DNA of 47,598 nucleotides from Thermaceae bacterium (lineage in GTDB: Bacteria; Deinococcota; Deinococci; Deinococcales; Marinithermaceae): the NCBI GenBank assembly GCA_026985615.1, contig JALSQD010000028.1:1-47598 (forward strand). Direction: 5' to 3'. The position numbers and the translations under genes are program-made. Within the stretch, counting starts at the first letter, position 1. Each line of letters starts with the position of its first letter. Positions 1-8,387 of this stretch are shown here, one piece after another. The notes under the pieces were generated by a model. That model ran no database searches and had not been told where the DNA came from. It was given only the letters and a program-made list of their open reading frames with translations.

Positions 1-227
1 ACGAAGACGGCCTCCTCGAAACCCAGGTCGTCGAGCGTTTCGTCCAGCTCCTCGGCCCAGGCCTCCAGGCTCGCCGCGCCCGGCTCGCGGCCGCCGAAGC
101 CGGGCAGGGCGGGGGCGTAAACCGAGTAGCGCCCTTCCAGCTCGGCCACCTGGGGCGACCACATCTCGGGGCTAAAAGGAAAGGCGTGCAGCAGCACGAC
201 GGGTTTGGCGCAGGTCAACCATTCCAT
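1..227 (-). CDS. alpha/beta hydrolase, N-terminal part (runs off window)
   Basis: Only the first 75 codons are in the window. After a short N-terminus comes a hydrophobic strand and the segment VVLLHAFPFSPEMW, typical of the first core strand and oxyanion-hole loop (H-x-F-P) of alpha/beta hydrolases, then a segment ending PALPGFGG as in the family's second strand. The nucleophile elbow is beyond the window, so substrate cannot be judged. The ATG at 227 overlaps the end of the upstream 66-residue gene by 13 bp and has a purine-rich AAGGGGGAG just before it, so it is translated as the last visible member of the suf operon. Family assignment is fairly secure; function is unknown. Confidence 0.75.
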   Translation of the reverse strand, partial: MEWLTCAKPVVLLHAFPFSPEMWSPQVAELEGRYSVYAPALPGFGGREPGAASLEAWAEELDETLDDLGFEEAVF

Positions 228-415
228 GGCTCCCCCTTCAGGCCACGCGCTTCCAGCATGGCCACCAGCGCGGCGTCGCGGACGCCGACCCAGTTCTCAC
301 CGTCTTTCTGGAAGGCCACGATGGCGTCCTCGCCCGCGGCCTCCTTCCACAGTTGCATCAGCTGGGCATCGGTCGCGAGCAACGGCGTTACTTCCTTGGC
401 GCGGTACGCTTTCAT
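215..415 (-). CDS. 66-residue conserved-type hypothetical protein in suf operon
   Basis: I do not recognise this protein. It is acidic to neutral, without signal peptide, membrane segment or cysteines. It starts MKAYRAKEV and has a Trp/Gly-rich centre (DGENWVGVRDAAL). The ATG at 415 overlaps the sufU stop in an ATGA arrangement, and its own end overlaps the start of the following hydrolase. A GTG-type start further upstream would lie inside sufU and is less likely. Position suggests co-translation with sufU, but without cysteines it is unlikely to bind a cluster itself. Inference: a small accessory protein of Fe-S assembly or simply a passenger. Confidence 0.6.
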   Translation of the reverse strand: MKAYRAKEVTPLLATDAQLMQLWKEAAGEDAIVAFQKDGENWVGVRDAALVAMLEARGLKGEPWNG

Positions 416-846
416 GAGGCCTCCCCAACCTGCCCGATCGCCTGTTCGAGCGCGTTCCAGGCCAGCGTGGCGCACTTTACCCGGGCTGGAAGCTTGGCTA
501 CCCCCGCCAGGGCGGCGAGGTCGCCTAATGCTGGGTCGGGCAGCTCGGCCTCGACCACCATGGCCTTGAATTTGCGGTGGAGTTCCAGGGCTTCGGCGAG
601 CGTGCGGCCGCGGATCAGGTCGGTCATCATGCTGGCCGAGCTCTGGCTGATGGCGCAGCCGTGCCCGGTGAAACGGGCCTCGGCGATGCGGCCGTCCTCG
701 ACCTTGAGGTAGAGCTCGATCTGGTCGCCGCAGCTGGGGTTGTGCCCGCCGACCCGGACCGTCGGCGCCTCCAGCGGGCCGAAGTTGTGCGGCCGCTGGG
801 CGTGCTGCATGATCGTTTCGCGGTACAGCTCTTCGAGCAGGCTCAT
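412..846 (-). CDS. sufU: Fe-S cluster assembly protein SufU
   Basis: SufU is the zinc-containing, IscU-like protein that accepts sulfur from the cysteine desulfurase SufS; in suf operons lacking sufE it is the sulfur relay. The 144 residues show all family landmarks: NPSCGD (C39, D41), GHGCAIS (C64) and VKCATLAW (C125), the three Cys plus Asp that bind zinc and take the persulfide. Length is normal. It lies 64 bp after sufS and overlaps the next gene by 4 bp. A TAAAAT hexamer 9 nt before the ATG could be an internal promoter but is not convincing. Confidence 0.93.
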   Translation of the reverse strand: MSLLEELYRETIMQHAQRPHNFGPLEAPTVRVGGHNPSCGDQIELYLKVEDGRIAEARFTGHGCAISQSSASMMTDLIRGRTLAEALELHRKFKAMVVEAELPDPALGDLAALAGVAKLPARVKCATLAWNALEQAIGQVGEAS

Positions 847-910
847 GCCACGTCCATTTTATGCGGGAAACGGGCGGCGAGGTTGGCGCGCGCCGTGCTC
901 ACCCGCGCCC

Positions 911-2128
911 CTACAGCCAGCCCGAGAAGAACTCCCGGGCCTCCAGCAGCGCCTCCACCAGCCGGTCGACGTCGGTGGGGGTGTTGTAGACGTAGAAGCT
1001 CGCGCGGGCGGTGGCCGCGACCCCCAGCCGCCGGTGCAGCGGTTGGGCGCAGTGGTGGCCGGTGCGCACGGCCACGCCGCGCTCGTCCAGGGCGGTGGCG
1101 AGGTCGTGGGGGTGGAGGCGGCCCAGGTTGAAGGCGATCACCCCGCCCCGGTCCGCGCCGTGGGGCCCGTAGAGGCGCAGCTCGGGCACCTCGGCCAGCC
1201 GCTCGAGGGCGTATTCGAGCAGCGCCCGGTCGTGGGCCCAGACGTTCTCCATGCTTAGCCGCATCAGGTAGTCGGCCGCCGCCCCCAGGCCGATGGCCTC
1301 GGCGATCGCCGGGGTTCCGGCCTCGAAGCGCTGCGGCGGCGGGGCGTAGCTGGAGCGCTCGATCGTGACCTCCTCGATCATGCTGCCGCCGCCCAGGAAG
1401 GGGGGCAGGTCGGCCAGTACCTCGCGCCGCCCCCAGAGCACGCCCGCGCCCGTGGGGCCGAGCATCTTGTGGCCCGAGAGGGCGTAGAAGTCGGCGTTCA
1501 GCTCCCGCACCCGCACGGGCAGGTGGGGAGCGGCCTGGGCCCCGTCGACCACCACCAGCGCTCCACGCTCGCGCGCCGCGGCGGCCAGCTCGGCCACCGG
1601 GTTGACCGTGCCCAGTACGTTCGACATCTGGGTGATGGCAAAGACGCGGGTGCGCTCCGAAAGCAGGGCCTCGAAGGCGTCCAGGTCGAGACGGCCTTCT
1701 GCGGTGAGGGGCACGGCCTTGATGCGGGCGCCGGTGCGGGCCGCGGCCAGCTGCCACGGCACCAGGTTAGCGTGGTGCTCCATCTCGCTGACCAGGACCT
1801 CGTCGCCTTCGTTCAGGTGCGCCAGGCCCCAGGCGTAGGCCACCAGGTTGAGGGCCTCGGTGGCGTTACGTACGAAGACGATTTCGTCCGCCTCTGCGCC
1901 GAGGAAGCGCGCCATCCGCCCGCGTGCGGTCTCGTAGGCCTCGGTGGCGCGCACCGAGAGCCCGTAAGCGCCGCGGTGAACGTTGGCATGGTCGTGTTCG
2001 TAGTAGCGCGTCATAGCCCTCGTCACCGCCCGCGGCTTCTGGCTGCTGGCGGCGGAGTCGAGGAAGACGAGGCCGGGGTTAGCTGCGAAGACCGGGAAGT
2101 CCCGCTTGACCGCTTCGGGATCGAACAT
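911..2128 (-). CDS. sufS: cysteine desulfurase SufS
   Basis: PLP-dependent group II cysteine desulfurase that removes sulfur from L-cysteine and passes it to SufU for cluster assembly on SufBCD. The PLP lysine is in ALSGHKMLGPTGAG and the catalytic cysteine in VRTGHHCAQPLH near the C-terminus; VVVDGAQAAPH supplies the PLP-binding aspartate. About 405 residues, as usual. I choose ATG at 2128 because AGAGGTG lies 6 nt before it; the in-frame GTG at 2137 is part of that ribosome binding site. The gene follows sufD after a 64-bp gap that holds a strong hairpin (2151-2181). Confidence 0.95.
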   Translation of the reverse strand: MFDPEAVKRDFPVFAANPGLVFLDSAASSQKPRAVTRAMTRYYEHDHANVHRGAYGLSVRATEAYETARGRMARFLGAEADEIVFVRNATEALNLVAYAWGLAHLNEGDEVLVSEMEHHANLVPWQLAAARTGARIKAVPLTAEGRLDLDAFEALLSERTRVFAITQMSNVLGTVNPVAELAAAARERGALVVVDGAQAAPHLPVRVRELNADFYALSGHKMLGPTGAGVLWGRREVLADLPPFLGGGSMIEEVTIERSSYAPPPQRFEAGTPAIAEAIGLGAAADYLMRLSMENVWAHDRALLEYALERLAEVPELRLYGPHGADRGGVIAFNLGRLHPHDLATALDERGVAVRTGHHCAQPLHRRLGVAATARASFYVYNTPTDVDRLVEALLEAREFFSGWL

Positions 2129-2150
2129 GGTTTTCACCTCTGCCGTCAGT

Positions 2151-2181
2151 CTACGCCCGCGCCGGACGGGCGCGGGCGTAG
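2151..2181 (-). other. 13-bp perfect intercistronic hairpin between sufD and sufS
   Basis: CTACGCCCGCGCC, a 5-nt loop (GGACG), then the exact reverse complement. It sits between the sufD stop (2193) and the sufS start (2128). No T-run follows on the minus strand, so it is not a standard intrinsic terminator. An mRNA stability or processing element is the likeliest role. Confidence 0.75.
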
Positions 2182-2192
2182 AGGGGGCGGCT

Positions 2193-3518
2193 TCAGCCGC
2201 CGAGGCGTGCTTCGATGACGTGGGCGACGTGCCGGCGCAGCCTTTCCAGCGGTACCCGCCCCAGCACCTCTTCCAAAAAGGCGGCGACGAGCAGCTGCTG
2301 CGCCTGGGCGCGGGGGATGCCGCGCGTGGCCAGGTAGAAGAGCTGCTCCTCGTCCACCGGTGCGGTGGAGGAGCCGTGGCTGCAGCGCACGTCGTTGGCG
2401 GCGATCTCCAGCTGAGGCACGCTTTCGGCCCGGGCTTCGCGGCTGAGCAGCAGGTTGCGGTTGGTCTGGTAGGCGTCGGTCTTCTGCGCCGTGGGCTCGA
2501 GCTGGATCAGCCCCTGGTAGACCACCCGTCCGTTGACTGTGGCCGCGCCCTTGTAGTAGGCGTCGGAACGCGCCTGGGCACTTACGTGGTGCTGGGTGGT
2601 GTAGTGGTCGAGGTGCTGGCCTGCGCCGGCGAAATAGACCCCCAGCATCTCGGAGTCGGCGCCGGGCCCCACCAGCTCGCTGGCCACCTCGGTGCGGGCC
2701 AGCGAGCCGCCGAGGTTGACGGCCAGGTCGTTCAGCACCGCGTCACGCTCGAGCAGCGCCCGCTGGCGGTGGAAGTGGCGCACCCCCGCACCCCAGGTCT
2801 GTACGCCGGCGTGGCGCAGGCGCGCGCCGGGGCCGAGTAGGAACTCGCCCGTGGCCACGTGGGTGCGTTCGAGCGGCGGCGAGAGGTACTCCTCGATCAG
2901 GGTCGCCTCGACGTTCGCGCCGAGCGTGACCAGGGTGCGGCTCAGGCCGAGCTTCCCGCCCTCGCTAGCGTAGTGAAAGACGCCGACGGGGGTTTCGAGC
3001 GCCACCCCGGCCGGTACGTGGAGGAAGACGCCGTAGCTCCAAAAGGCGGCGTTCAGGGCGGCCAGTTTGTCTTCGGGGCCCTGCAGGCCGGTCTCGGTGA
3101 CCGCCTGGTATAGGGCGCCCTTGACCTGGTCGGCGTTGTTGCGCAGCGCCGCGTGCAGGTCGCCGAGGACGACCCCCTTCTCGAGCAGCTCCTGCGGCAG
3201 CGCGGCATGAACGAGCCGGCCGTTCGCGAAGACCAGCGCGGCCTCGGCGTCGCTCTCCGCCAGCCGTTCGCGCACCGCGCGCGGCAGTTCGTCCCGCTGG
3301 CGAAGCTCGGCGGGTCCGGTTTCCTCGAGGTCGAGCGCGAACCAGGTGGGGTCGAGGTCGGTGTAGCGCCAGGCCTCGTTCTTGCGGGTGGGCCAGTTCA
3401 GTTGCTCGAAGATCTGCCAGGCGCGCTCGCGCGCGTCGCGCAGCCAGTCCGGTTCGCCCCGGCGCTCGGAGCCGCGAAGCAGGTCTTCCAGGGAAAGGGA
3501 GGTCACGGTCTCGTTCAT
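2193..3518 (-). CDS. sufD: Fe-S cluster assembly protein SufD
   Basis: Scaffold subunit that pairs with SufB and SufC to form the SufBC2D complex where clusters are built. The 441-residue protein shows the SufB/SufD beta-helix domain, with RNLLLSREARAESVPQLEI and the C-terminal block HGSSTAPVDEEQLFYLATRG. The N-terminal helix-rich part carries the typical PTRKNEAWRYTDL motif. The histidine of CSHGSS corresponds to the conserved functional His of SufD. Its ATG directly follows the sufB stop (TAGATG), implying translational coupling. Confidence 0.93.
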   Translation of the reverse strand: MNETVTSLSLEDLLRGSERRGEPDWLRDARERAWQIFEQLNWPTRKNEAWRYTDLDPTWFALDLEETGPAELRQRDELPRAVRERLAESDAEAALVFANGRLVHAALPQELLEKGVVLGDLHAALRNNADQVKGALYQAVTETGLQGPEDKLAALNAAFWSYGVFLHVPAGVALETPVGVFHYASEGGKLGLSRTLVTLGANVEATLIEEYLSPPLERTHVATGEFLLGPGARLRHAGVQTWGAGVRHFHRQRALLERDAVLNDLAVNLGGSLARTEVASELVGPGADSEMLGVYFAGAGQHLDHYTTQHHVSAQARSDAYYKGAATVNGRVVYQGLIQLEPTAQKTDAYQTNRNLLLSREARAESVPQLEIAANDVRCSHGSSTAPVDEEQLFYLATRGIPRAQAQQLLVAAFLEEVLGRVPLERLRRHVAHVIEARLGG

Positions 3519-4928
3519 CTAGCCCACCGACCCTTCCATCTCGAGCTCGATCAGGCGGTTGAGCTCGACGGCGAACTCGAGCGGCAGCTCCTTGGCGACC
3601 GGTTCGATGAAGCCGCGCACGATCAGCGCCGCCGCTTCGTCCTCGGGGATGCCGCGTGTGGTCAGGTAAAAGATCTGGTCGTCGGCGAGTCGGCTCACCG
3701 TGGCCTCGTGCCCCACGCTGGCGCTCTCGCTGGCGATCTCCATGTAGGGGTAGGTGTCGGTCTTCGAGGCCTCGTTGATTAGCAGCGCGTCGCACTCGAC
3801 GTTGACCTTGGCGCGCTCGGCCCTCTGGGGCACCTTGATGAGGCCGCGGTAGCTGCTGCGCCCCTCGCCCTTGGAGATCGACTTCGAGACGATCGAGCCC
3901 GAGGTGTCGGGCGCGGCGAAGATCAGTTTGCCGCCGGTGTCGAGGTGCTGGCCGTCGCCGGCGAAGGCGATCGAGAGGATCTCGCTGCGGGCACCGCGGC
4001 CCTTCAGGACCGACGAGGGATACTTCATCGTCACCTTGGAGCCCAGGTTGCCGTCGAGCCACATGTGGTAGGCGTTCTCGTGCACCAAAGCACGCTGGGT
4101 GACCAGGTTGTACATGTTCACCGGCCAGTTCTGGATCGTGGTGTAGCGGCTTTCGGCCCCTTCCAGGACCACGATCTCGATCACGCCGGTGTGCAGCGCC
4201 TCGGTGGTGTAGATGGGCGCGGTGCAGCCCTCGATGTAGTGGGCCTTGGCGCCCTGGTCGATGATAATCAGGGTGCGCTCGAACTGGCCGAAGCCCTCGG
4301 TGTTGACGCGGAAGTAGGCCTGCAGCGGCACCTCCACCTCGACCCCCGGGGGCACGTAGACGAAGGAGCCGCCCGAGAAGAGCGCCGAGTTGAGGGCGGC
4401 GAACTTGTTGTCGCTGGGGGGCACGACCTTCGCGAAGTAGCGGCGGAACAGCTCTTCGTGCTCCTTGATGCCGTCCTCGATCGACTTGAAGATCACGCCC
4501 TTCTTCTCGAGCTCCTCCTTGATGGAGTGGTAGACCATCTCGGAGTCGTACTGGGCGCCGACGCCGGCGAGCACCTTCTGCTCGGCCTCGGGGATGCCCA
4601 GCTTCTCGTAGGTGCGGCGAATCTCGTCGGGGACCTCGTCCCAACTGCGGCGCTCGCCCTCTACCGGCGGCTTGACGTAATAGTAGAAGTCGTCCATCTG
4701 CCGGCGCAGCTCGCTCAGATCGGGGCCCCAGGTAGGCCAGGGCTTCTGGAAGTAGGTCTCCAGCGCCTTCAGGCGGAACTCGAGCAGCCATTCGGGTTCC
4801 CCCTTGGTCTCGGAGATCGCCCGCACCACGTCTTCGGAAAGCCCCTTGAGCTTCAGCTCGGGCTCGACGTCGTCGGCGAACCCCCATTTGTAGTCTTCGG
4901 CGATGTGCTTCAGTTCGGCTTCGCTCAT
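3519..4928 (-). CDS. sufB: Fe-S cluster assembly protein SufB
   Basis: Main scaffold of the SufBCD complex. At 469 residues it matches the family (about 465-480). Visible landmarks are PTWGPDLSEL near the N-terminus, GVIFKSIEDGIKEHEEL, the FVYVPPGVEVEVPLQAYFR strand, ECDALLINEASKTDTYPYME and the terminal TTRGIPEDEAAALIVRGF. The ATG at 4928 is preceded by AGGAGG with 5-nt spacing, and that site overlaps the sufC stop. A much longer open frame continues upstream only because it shadows sufC. Second gene of the operon. Confidence 0.95.
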   Translation of the reverse strand: MSEAELKHIAEDYKWGFADDVEPELKLKGLSEDVVRAISETKGEPEWLLEFRLKALETYFQKPWPTWGPDLSELRRQMDDFYYYVKPPVEGERRSWDEVPDEIRRTYEKLGIPEAEQKVLAGVGAQYDSEMVYHSIKEELEKKGVIFKSIEDGIKEHEELFRRYFAKVVPPSDNKFAALNSALFSGGSFVYVPPGVEVEVPLQAYFRVNTEGFGQFERTLIIIDQGAKAHYIEGCTAPIYTTEALHTGVIEIVVLEGAESRYTTIQNWPVNMYNLVTQRALVHENAYHMWLDGNLGSKVTMKYPSSVLKGRGARSEILSIAFAGDGQHLDTGGKLIFAAPDTSGSIVSKSISKGEGRSSYRGLIKVPQRAERAKVNVECDALLINEASKTDTYPYMEIASESASVGHEATVSRLADDQIFYLTTRGIPEDEAAALIVRGFIEPVAKELPLEFAVELNRLIELEMEGSVG

Positions 4929-4936
4929 GCGGCCTC

Positions 4937-5686
<750 letters not shown>

Positions 5687-5729
5687 GGATCCTCCCGAGA
5701 TGCCGATAAAACCGACCGGCATACTCAGG

Positions 5730-5758
5730 ATTATACCGGCCCGCCCCCTCCACGGCAA
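5730..5758 (-). promoter_or_regulatory. suf operon promoter (-35 TTGCCG, 17-nt spacer, -10 TATAAT)
   Basis: On the minus strand TTGCCG (5758-5753) is separated by 17 nt from TATAAT (5735-5730). Transcription would begin near 5723, either at the upstream ATG or giving a roughly 37-nt leader to the sufC ATG at 5686. No obvious dyad operator is seen. Confidence 0.8.
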
Positions 5759-5772
5759 GCGGCGTTCCCCGA

Positions 5773-6126
5773 CTAGCGCTCTTCGACCAGCACGTAACCT
5801 TTTTCGGTCATGCAGTCTTCGACATAGGCGCTCACGAAGGCGTCCTTGTAGTCTCGATACTCGCTTTGCACTGCGCGTTCGGCGGCTTCGCGCAGGCGCT
5901 GGGCGAGCTCGTAGGGGGTGCCGTAAGGTGCGTCCACGTATACGCGAAAGGCAGTGAGCGGGGGCGTCTCGTCCGCGAAGCGCGCGAGCGCCTCGTAGCG
6001 GCAGGCTTCCAGGTCGCGGTCGCGCTGGGTACTCGTCGCGCCCGGCTTGTACCAGACGCGCGGCGTGCAGGCCGCGAGCAGCAGCACGAGCAGCGCCGGC
6101 AGTACGGCGGGCCAGACTCGCTTCAT
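5773..6126 (-). CDS. small lipoprotein, function unknown
   Basis: The 117-residue protein has a charged start, a hydrophobic stretch and a lipobox LLAAC with Cys at about residue 20, so it is expected to be a lipid-anchored envelope protein. The mature part has Cys residues in DLEACRYEALARFAD and YVEDCMTEKGYVLV. This pattern, with a terminal CMxxKGY, is common in small uncharacterised lipoproteins. The start is supported by GGAGG 6 nt before the ATG. It lies just downstream of the PLP enzyme gene and may share its transcript. No specific function can be assigned. Confidence 0.75.
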   Translation of the reverse strand: MKRVWPAVLPALLVLLLAACTPRVWYKPGATSTQRDRDLEACRYEALARFADETPPLTAFRVYVDAPYGTPYELAQRLREAAERAVQSEYRDYKDAFVSAYVEDCMTEKGYVLVEER

Positions 6127-6147
6127 GGTGGCCTCCTCGACCTCAGA

Positions 6148-7284
6148 TTACTCGAGTCGGGCGAGCGCCTGCTCCAGGTCGGCGATGAGGGCCTCGGGGG
6201 GCTCGAGCCCCACGAAGACCCGCACCAGCCCCTCGGGGAAGGCGTAGGCCGCGGCCACCCGCGGCTGCGAGGCCAGCGGCAGCACCAGCGACTCGTGCCC
6301 GCCCCAGCTCACGCCGATGCGAAAGTGCTCGAGCGCGTCGGCCAGCCGCTTGGCCGCCCGGCCGTCCGCCACCTCGAACGAGAAGATGCCGCCGGTGCCG
6401 CGCAGGTACTTTTTGGCGAGCGCGCGCTGGGGGAAGGAGTCGAGCCCCGGGTGCAGCACCCGCCGCACCTTGGGGTGGTCCTCCAGGTAGCGGGCCACCT
6501 CGAGCGCGGAGCGTTCGTGGCGTTCCAGACGCAGCGCCAGCGTGCGCAGCCCCCGCACCAGCAGCCAGGCCTCCCAGGGGGCGAGCTTGGCGCCGAGGAA
6601 GATCAGCCCCTGCGAACGGATTTGGCGCACGAGCGCCTTCGGCCCGGCCACGACCCCCGCCACCACGTCGGAGTGACCCGAGAAGTACTTGGTGGCCGAG
6701 TGCACCACCAGGTCCACGCCGTGCTCCGCAGGCCGCAGGTAGACGCCCGCGCCGTAGGTGTTGTCAATGAGGCTGAGCACCCCCTCTGCCCGCGCCGCGG
6801 CGGTTATGGGCTCGAGGTCTTGCAGCTCGAAGGTGTAGGAGGTCGGCGACTCGAGCAGCAAGAGCCGCGCGCCCGGCAGCGCCGCGATCACGGCCTCGGT
6901 GTCCTTGCCGTCCACCCAGGTGACCTCGACCCCGAAGCGTGGCAGCAGCTTCTCGAGCAGGCCGTGGGTGCCCGCGTAGACCGGCGCGGTGGCCACCACC
7001 CGGTCGCCGGCGCCGAGCAGTGAGAAGAGCGCGGCCGACATCGCGCCGTTGCCGCTGGCGAAGGCCACCGCGTCCTCGGTGCCCTCGATCGCGGCCACCT
7101 TGCGCTCGAAGACGCGCACGGTGGGGTTGGCGATGCGGGTGTAGACCGGGTGCTCGCCGCGCGTCATCGCGCGTTCGAAGGTGTCCGTGTCGGGGAAGGC
7201 GAACAGCGAGGTCTGGAAGACGGGGGGCGTTACCTCGCCGAAGGGCGAGAGGGGTTCTTCGCTGAGCAGGGTTTCCCAGTCCAT
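6148..7284 (-). CDS. Cys/Met-metabolism PLP-dependent enzyme (cystathionine gamma-synthase/lyase or methionine gamma-lyase type)
   Basis: A 378-residue fold-type I PLP enzyme of transsulfuration. YTRIANPTVRVFERKVAALEG-like N-terminal sequence (here VAAIEG), ESPTSYTFELQDL and the PLP lysine motif VVHSATKYFSGHSDVVAG are typical of the family. The terminal motif VRVFVGLEPPEALIADLEQAL is also standard. Family members act on cystathionine, O-acyl-homoserine or methionine, and sequence by eye cannot separate them. The context (suf operon next door, a lipoprotein after it) does not decide either. The start ATG has only a weak GAGG before it. Confidence 0.88.
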   Translation of the reverse strand: MDWETLLSEEPLSPFGEVTPPVFQTSLFAFPDTDTFERAMTRGEHPVYTRIANPTVRVFERKVAAIEGTEDAVAFASGNGAMSAALFSLLGAGDRVVATAPVYAGTHGLLEKLLPRFGVEVTWVDGKDTEAVIAALPGARLLLLESPTSYTFELQDLEPITAAARAEGVLSLIDNTYGAGVYLRPAEHGVDLVVHSATKYFSGHSDVVAGVVAGPKALVRQIRSQGLIFLGAKLAPWEAWLLVRGLRTLALRLERHERSALEVARYLEDHPKVRRVLHPGLDSFPQRALAKKYLRGTGGIFSFEVADGRAAKRLADALEHFRIGVSWGGHESLVLPLASQPRVAAAYAFPEGLVRVFVGLEPPEALIADLEQALARLE

Positions 7285-7382
7285 GCCTCAGGGTATCGCA
7301 TCGTGCGGCTCACACCGCCCGCGGGTACGTGCAGCGGTTCTGCGTTCGCGCTTCGTTGTCAGCTTGCAAATTGAAAGCGTGC

Positions 7383-7388
7383 TAAAAT
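7383..7388 (+). promoter_or_regulatory. -10 hexamer TAAAAT close to the 7398 start codon
   Basis: TAAAAT lies 9 nt before the ATG at 7398, implying a leader of only a few nucleotides. TTGCAA at 7364 is too close (13 nt) for a standard -35, so only the -10 is called. Confidence 0.5.
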
Positions 7389-7397
7389 ACGGACGTC

Positions 7398-7862
7398 ATG
7401 CGCAGCTTGCGTGTCTGGATCCTGGGTGCCCTGCTGGTCTCGCTGGGCTGGGCGGCCTCGCCGCGGTACGCGCTCGTCGTGGACGTGCCTTCCACCGCCC
7501 TCGTCTTCGAGGCCGCCTTCGACGGGCGGCAGGTGGCCTACGCCCTGGGTGACCCCTTTTACCTGGAGCTGGGTGCGGGCTACCGCTACTACTTCTGGGG
7601 CGAGGCCCGGGCCGTAGCCCGGCTGAACGCCTTTGCCCGTGTCGAGGGGGTCTACTCCTTTTTGAGCCGTGACTTCCGCCCCAGCAACGTGGCCCTGGGC
7701 GTGGAGGTTTCGCCCGACGGGCGCTTCGTGGCCGGGGCTGAGGTGCGGGTGCGGCCGCTCGAGTGGAGCAGCCGACTGGCTTCCGCTACCGACGCCTGGG
7801 ACTACCTCGGGCTCGTGCTGCCGCGCGTGGTCGCGGGATACCGCATACCCCTGGGGCCGTAG
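7398..7862 (+). CDS. small exported protein, probable outer-membrane beta-barrel-like
   Basis: The protein has 154 residues with a clear signal peptide (MRSLRVWILGALLVSLGWA, cut after AxA-like GWAAS). The mature chain alternates aromatic/hydrophobic and polar residues with many Tyr, Phe and Gly (YLELGAGYRYYFWGEARAVA), as in outer-membrane barrels. I cannot name a family. It is directly followed by a second exported protein of similar design (7881-8387), so the two probably form an operon and may be distant paralogues. No ribosome binding site is visible; a -10 hexamer 9 nt upstream suggests a nearly leaderless transcript. Confidence 0.65.
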   Translation: MRSLRVWILGALLVSLGWAASPRYALVVDVPSTALVFEAAFDGRQVAYALGDPFYLELGAGYRYYFWGEARAVARLNAFARVEGVYSFLSRDFRPSNVALGVEVSPDGRFVAGAEVRVRPLEWSSRLASATDAWDYLGLVLPRVVAGYRIPLGP

Positions 7863-7880
7863 CCCCCCGTGGAGGTGGAG

Positions 7881-8387
7881 ATGAAGAGGTGGTGGTTCGC
7901 TTTCGTCTTGCTGGTCGGGCTTGGCCTGGCCCGCGCCGGCTCACAAACCGTTTGGGGCTTCGAAGGGGCGCTGCGCTATCCTTACGGCGGCCCGCTGCCG
8001 GTTTGGATCTTCGTGGACCACCGCTTCCAAAACGATGATGGCGCCACCACCGACCTCTTCCGCTTCGCGGTGATGCCCGTGCCGTTCGCGGGCGTGATGG
8101 GCGACGCCCAGTACCGGCGCTACTTCGCGCCGACCTCCTGGGCGGAGGGAAGCGCCGGAGGGTACTGGAACGTCGGCTGGGTCGGGGTCTCGCACGACTT
8201 CGGCGAGTCAGGCTGGTGGGGCCTTTATGCGGGCCTGGGTTACCAGTGGGCCTTCAACCCTCGCCTCGCGGCGACGCTCGAGGGGCACCTCTACCCGCTC
8301 AACCTCCTGAACGGCCTCACCGTTCCGGGTTCGTGGGGCGTGCTCTTCTCGGTGGGCGCCAAGGTGGGGGTCAGCTACACCTTCTGA
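7881..8387 (+). CDS. small exported protein, probable outer-membrane beta-barrel
   Basis: The 168 residues begin with a signal peptide (MKRWWFAFVLLVGLGLARA) followed by amphipathic strands rich in Tyr, Trp and Gly. It ends in VGVSYTF, and a C-terminal Phe after an alternating strand is the classic outer-membrane barrel signature. The segment GLYAGLGYQWAFNPRLAATL resembles barrel strands and turns. ATG 7881 is chosen because GGAGGTGGAG precedes it; the GTG at 7869 lies upstream of that site. It overlaps the 3' end of the convergent GGDEF gene by 13 bp. The cargo or role is unknown. Confidence 0.65.
   Translation: MKRWWFAFVLLVGLGLARAGSQTVWGFEGALRYPYGGPLPVWIFVDHRFQNDDGATTDLFRFAVMPVPFAGVMGDAQYRRYFAPTSWAEGSAGGYWNVGWVGVSHDFGESGWWGLYAGLGYQWAFNPRLAATLEGHLYPLNLLNGLTVPGSWGVLFSVGAKVGVSYTF

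Noticed and set aside
577..1258. Plus-strand open frames opposite sufU and sufS
   Set aside because: Shadows of the suf genes; no start signals or domains.
2965..4887. 640-codon open frame on the minus strand overlapping sufD and sufB
   Set aside because: Arg/Gly/Pro-rich translation without domains; it is the alternate-frame shadow of two certain genes in GC-rich DNA.
7356..7376. TTGTCA, TTGCAA and TTGAAA as -35 boxes for the 7398 gene
   Set aside because: Spacings to TAAAAT are 21, 13 and 6 nt, none suitable.
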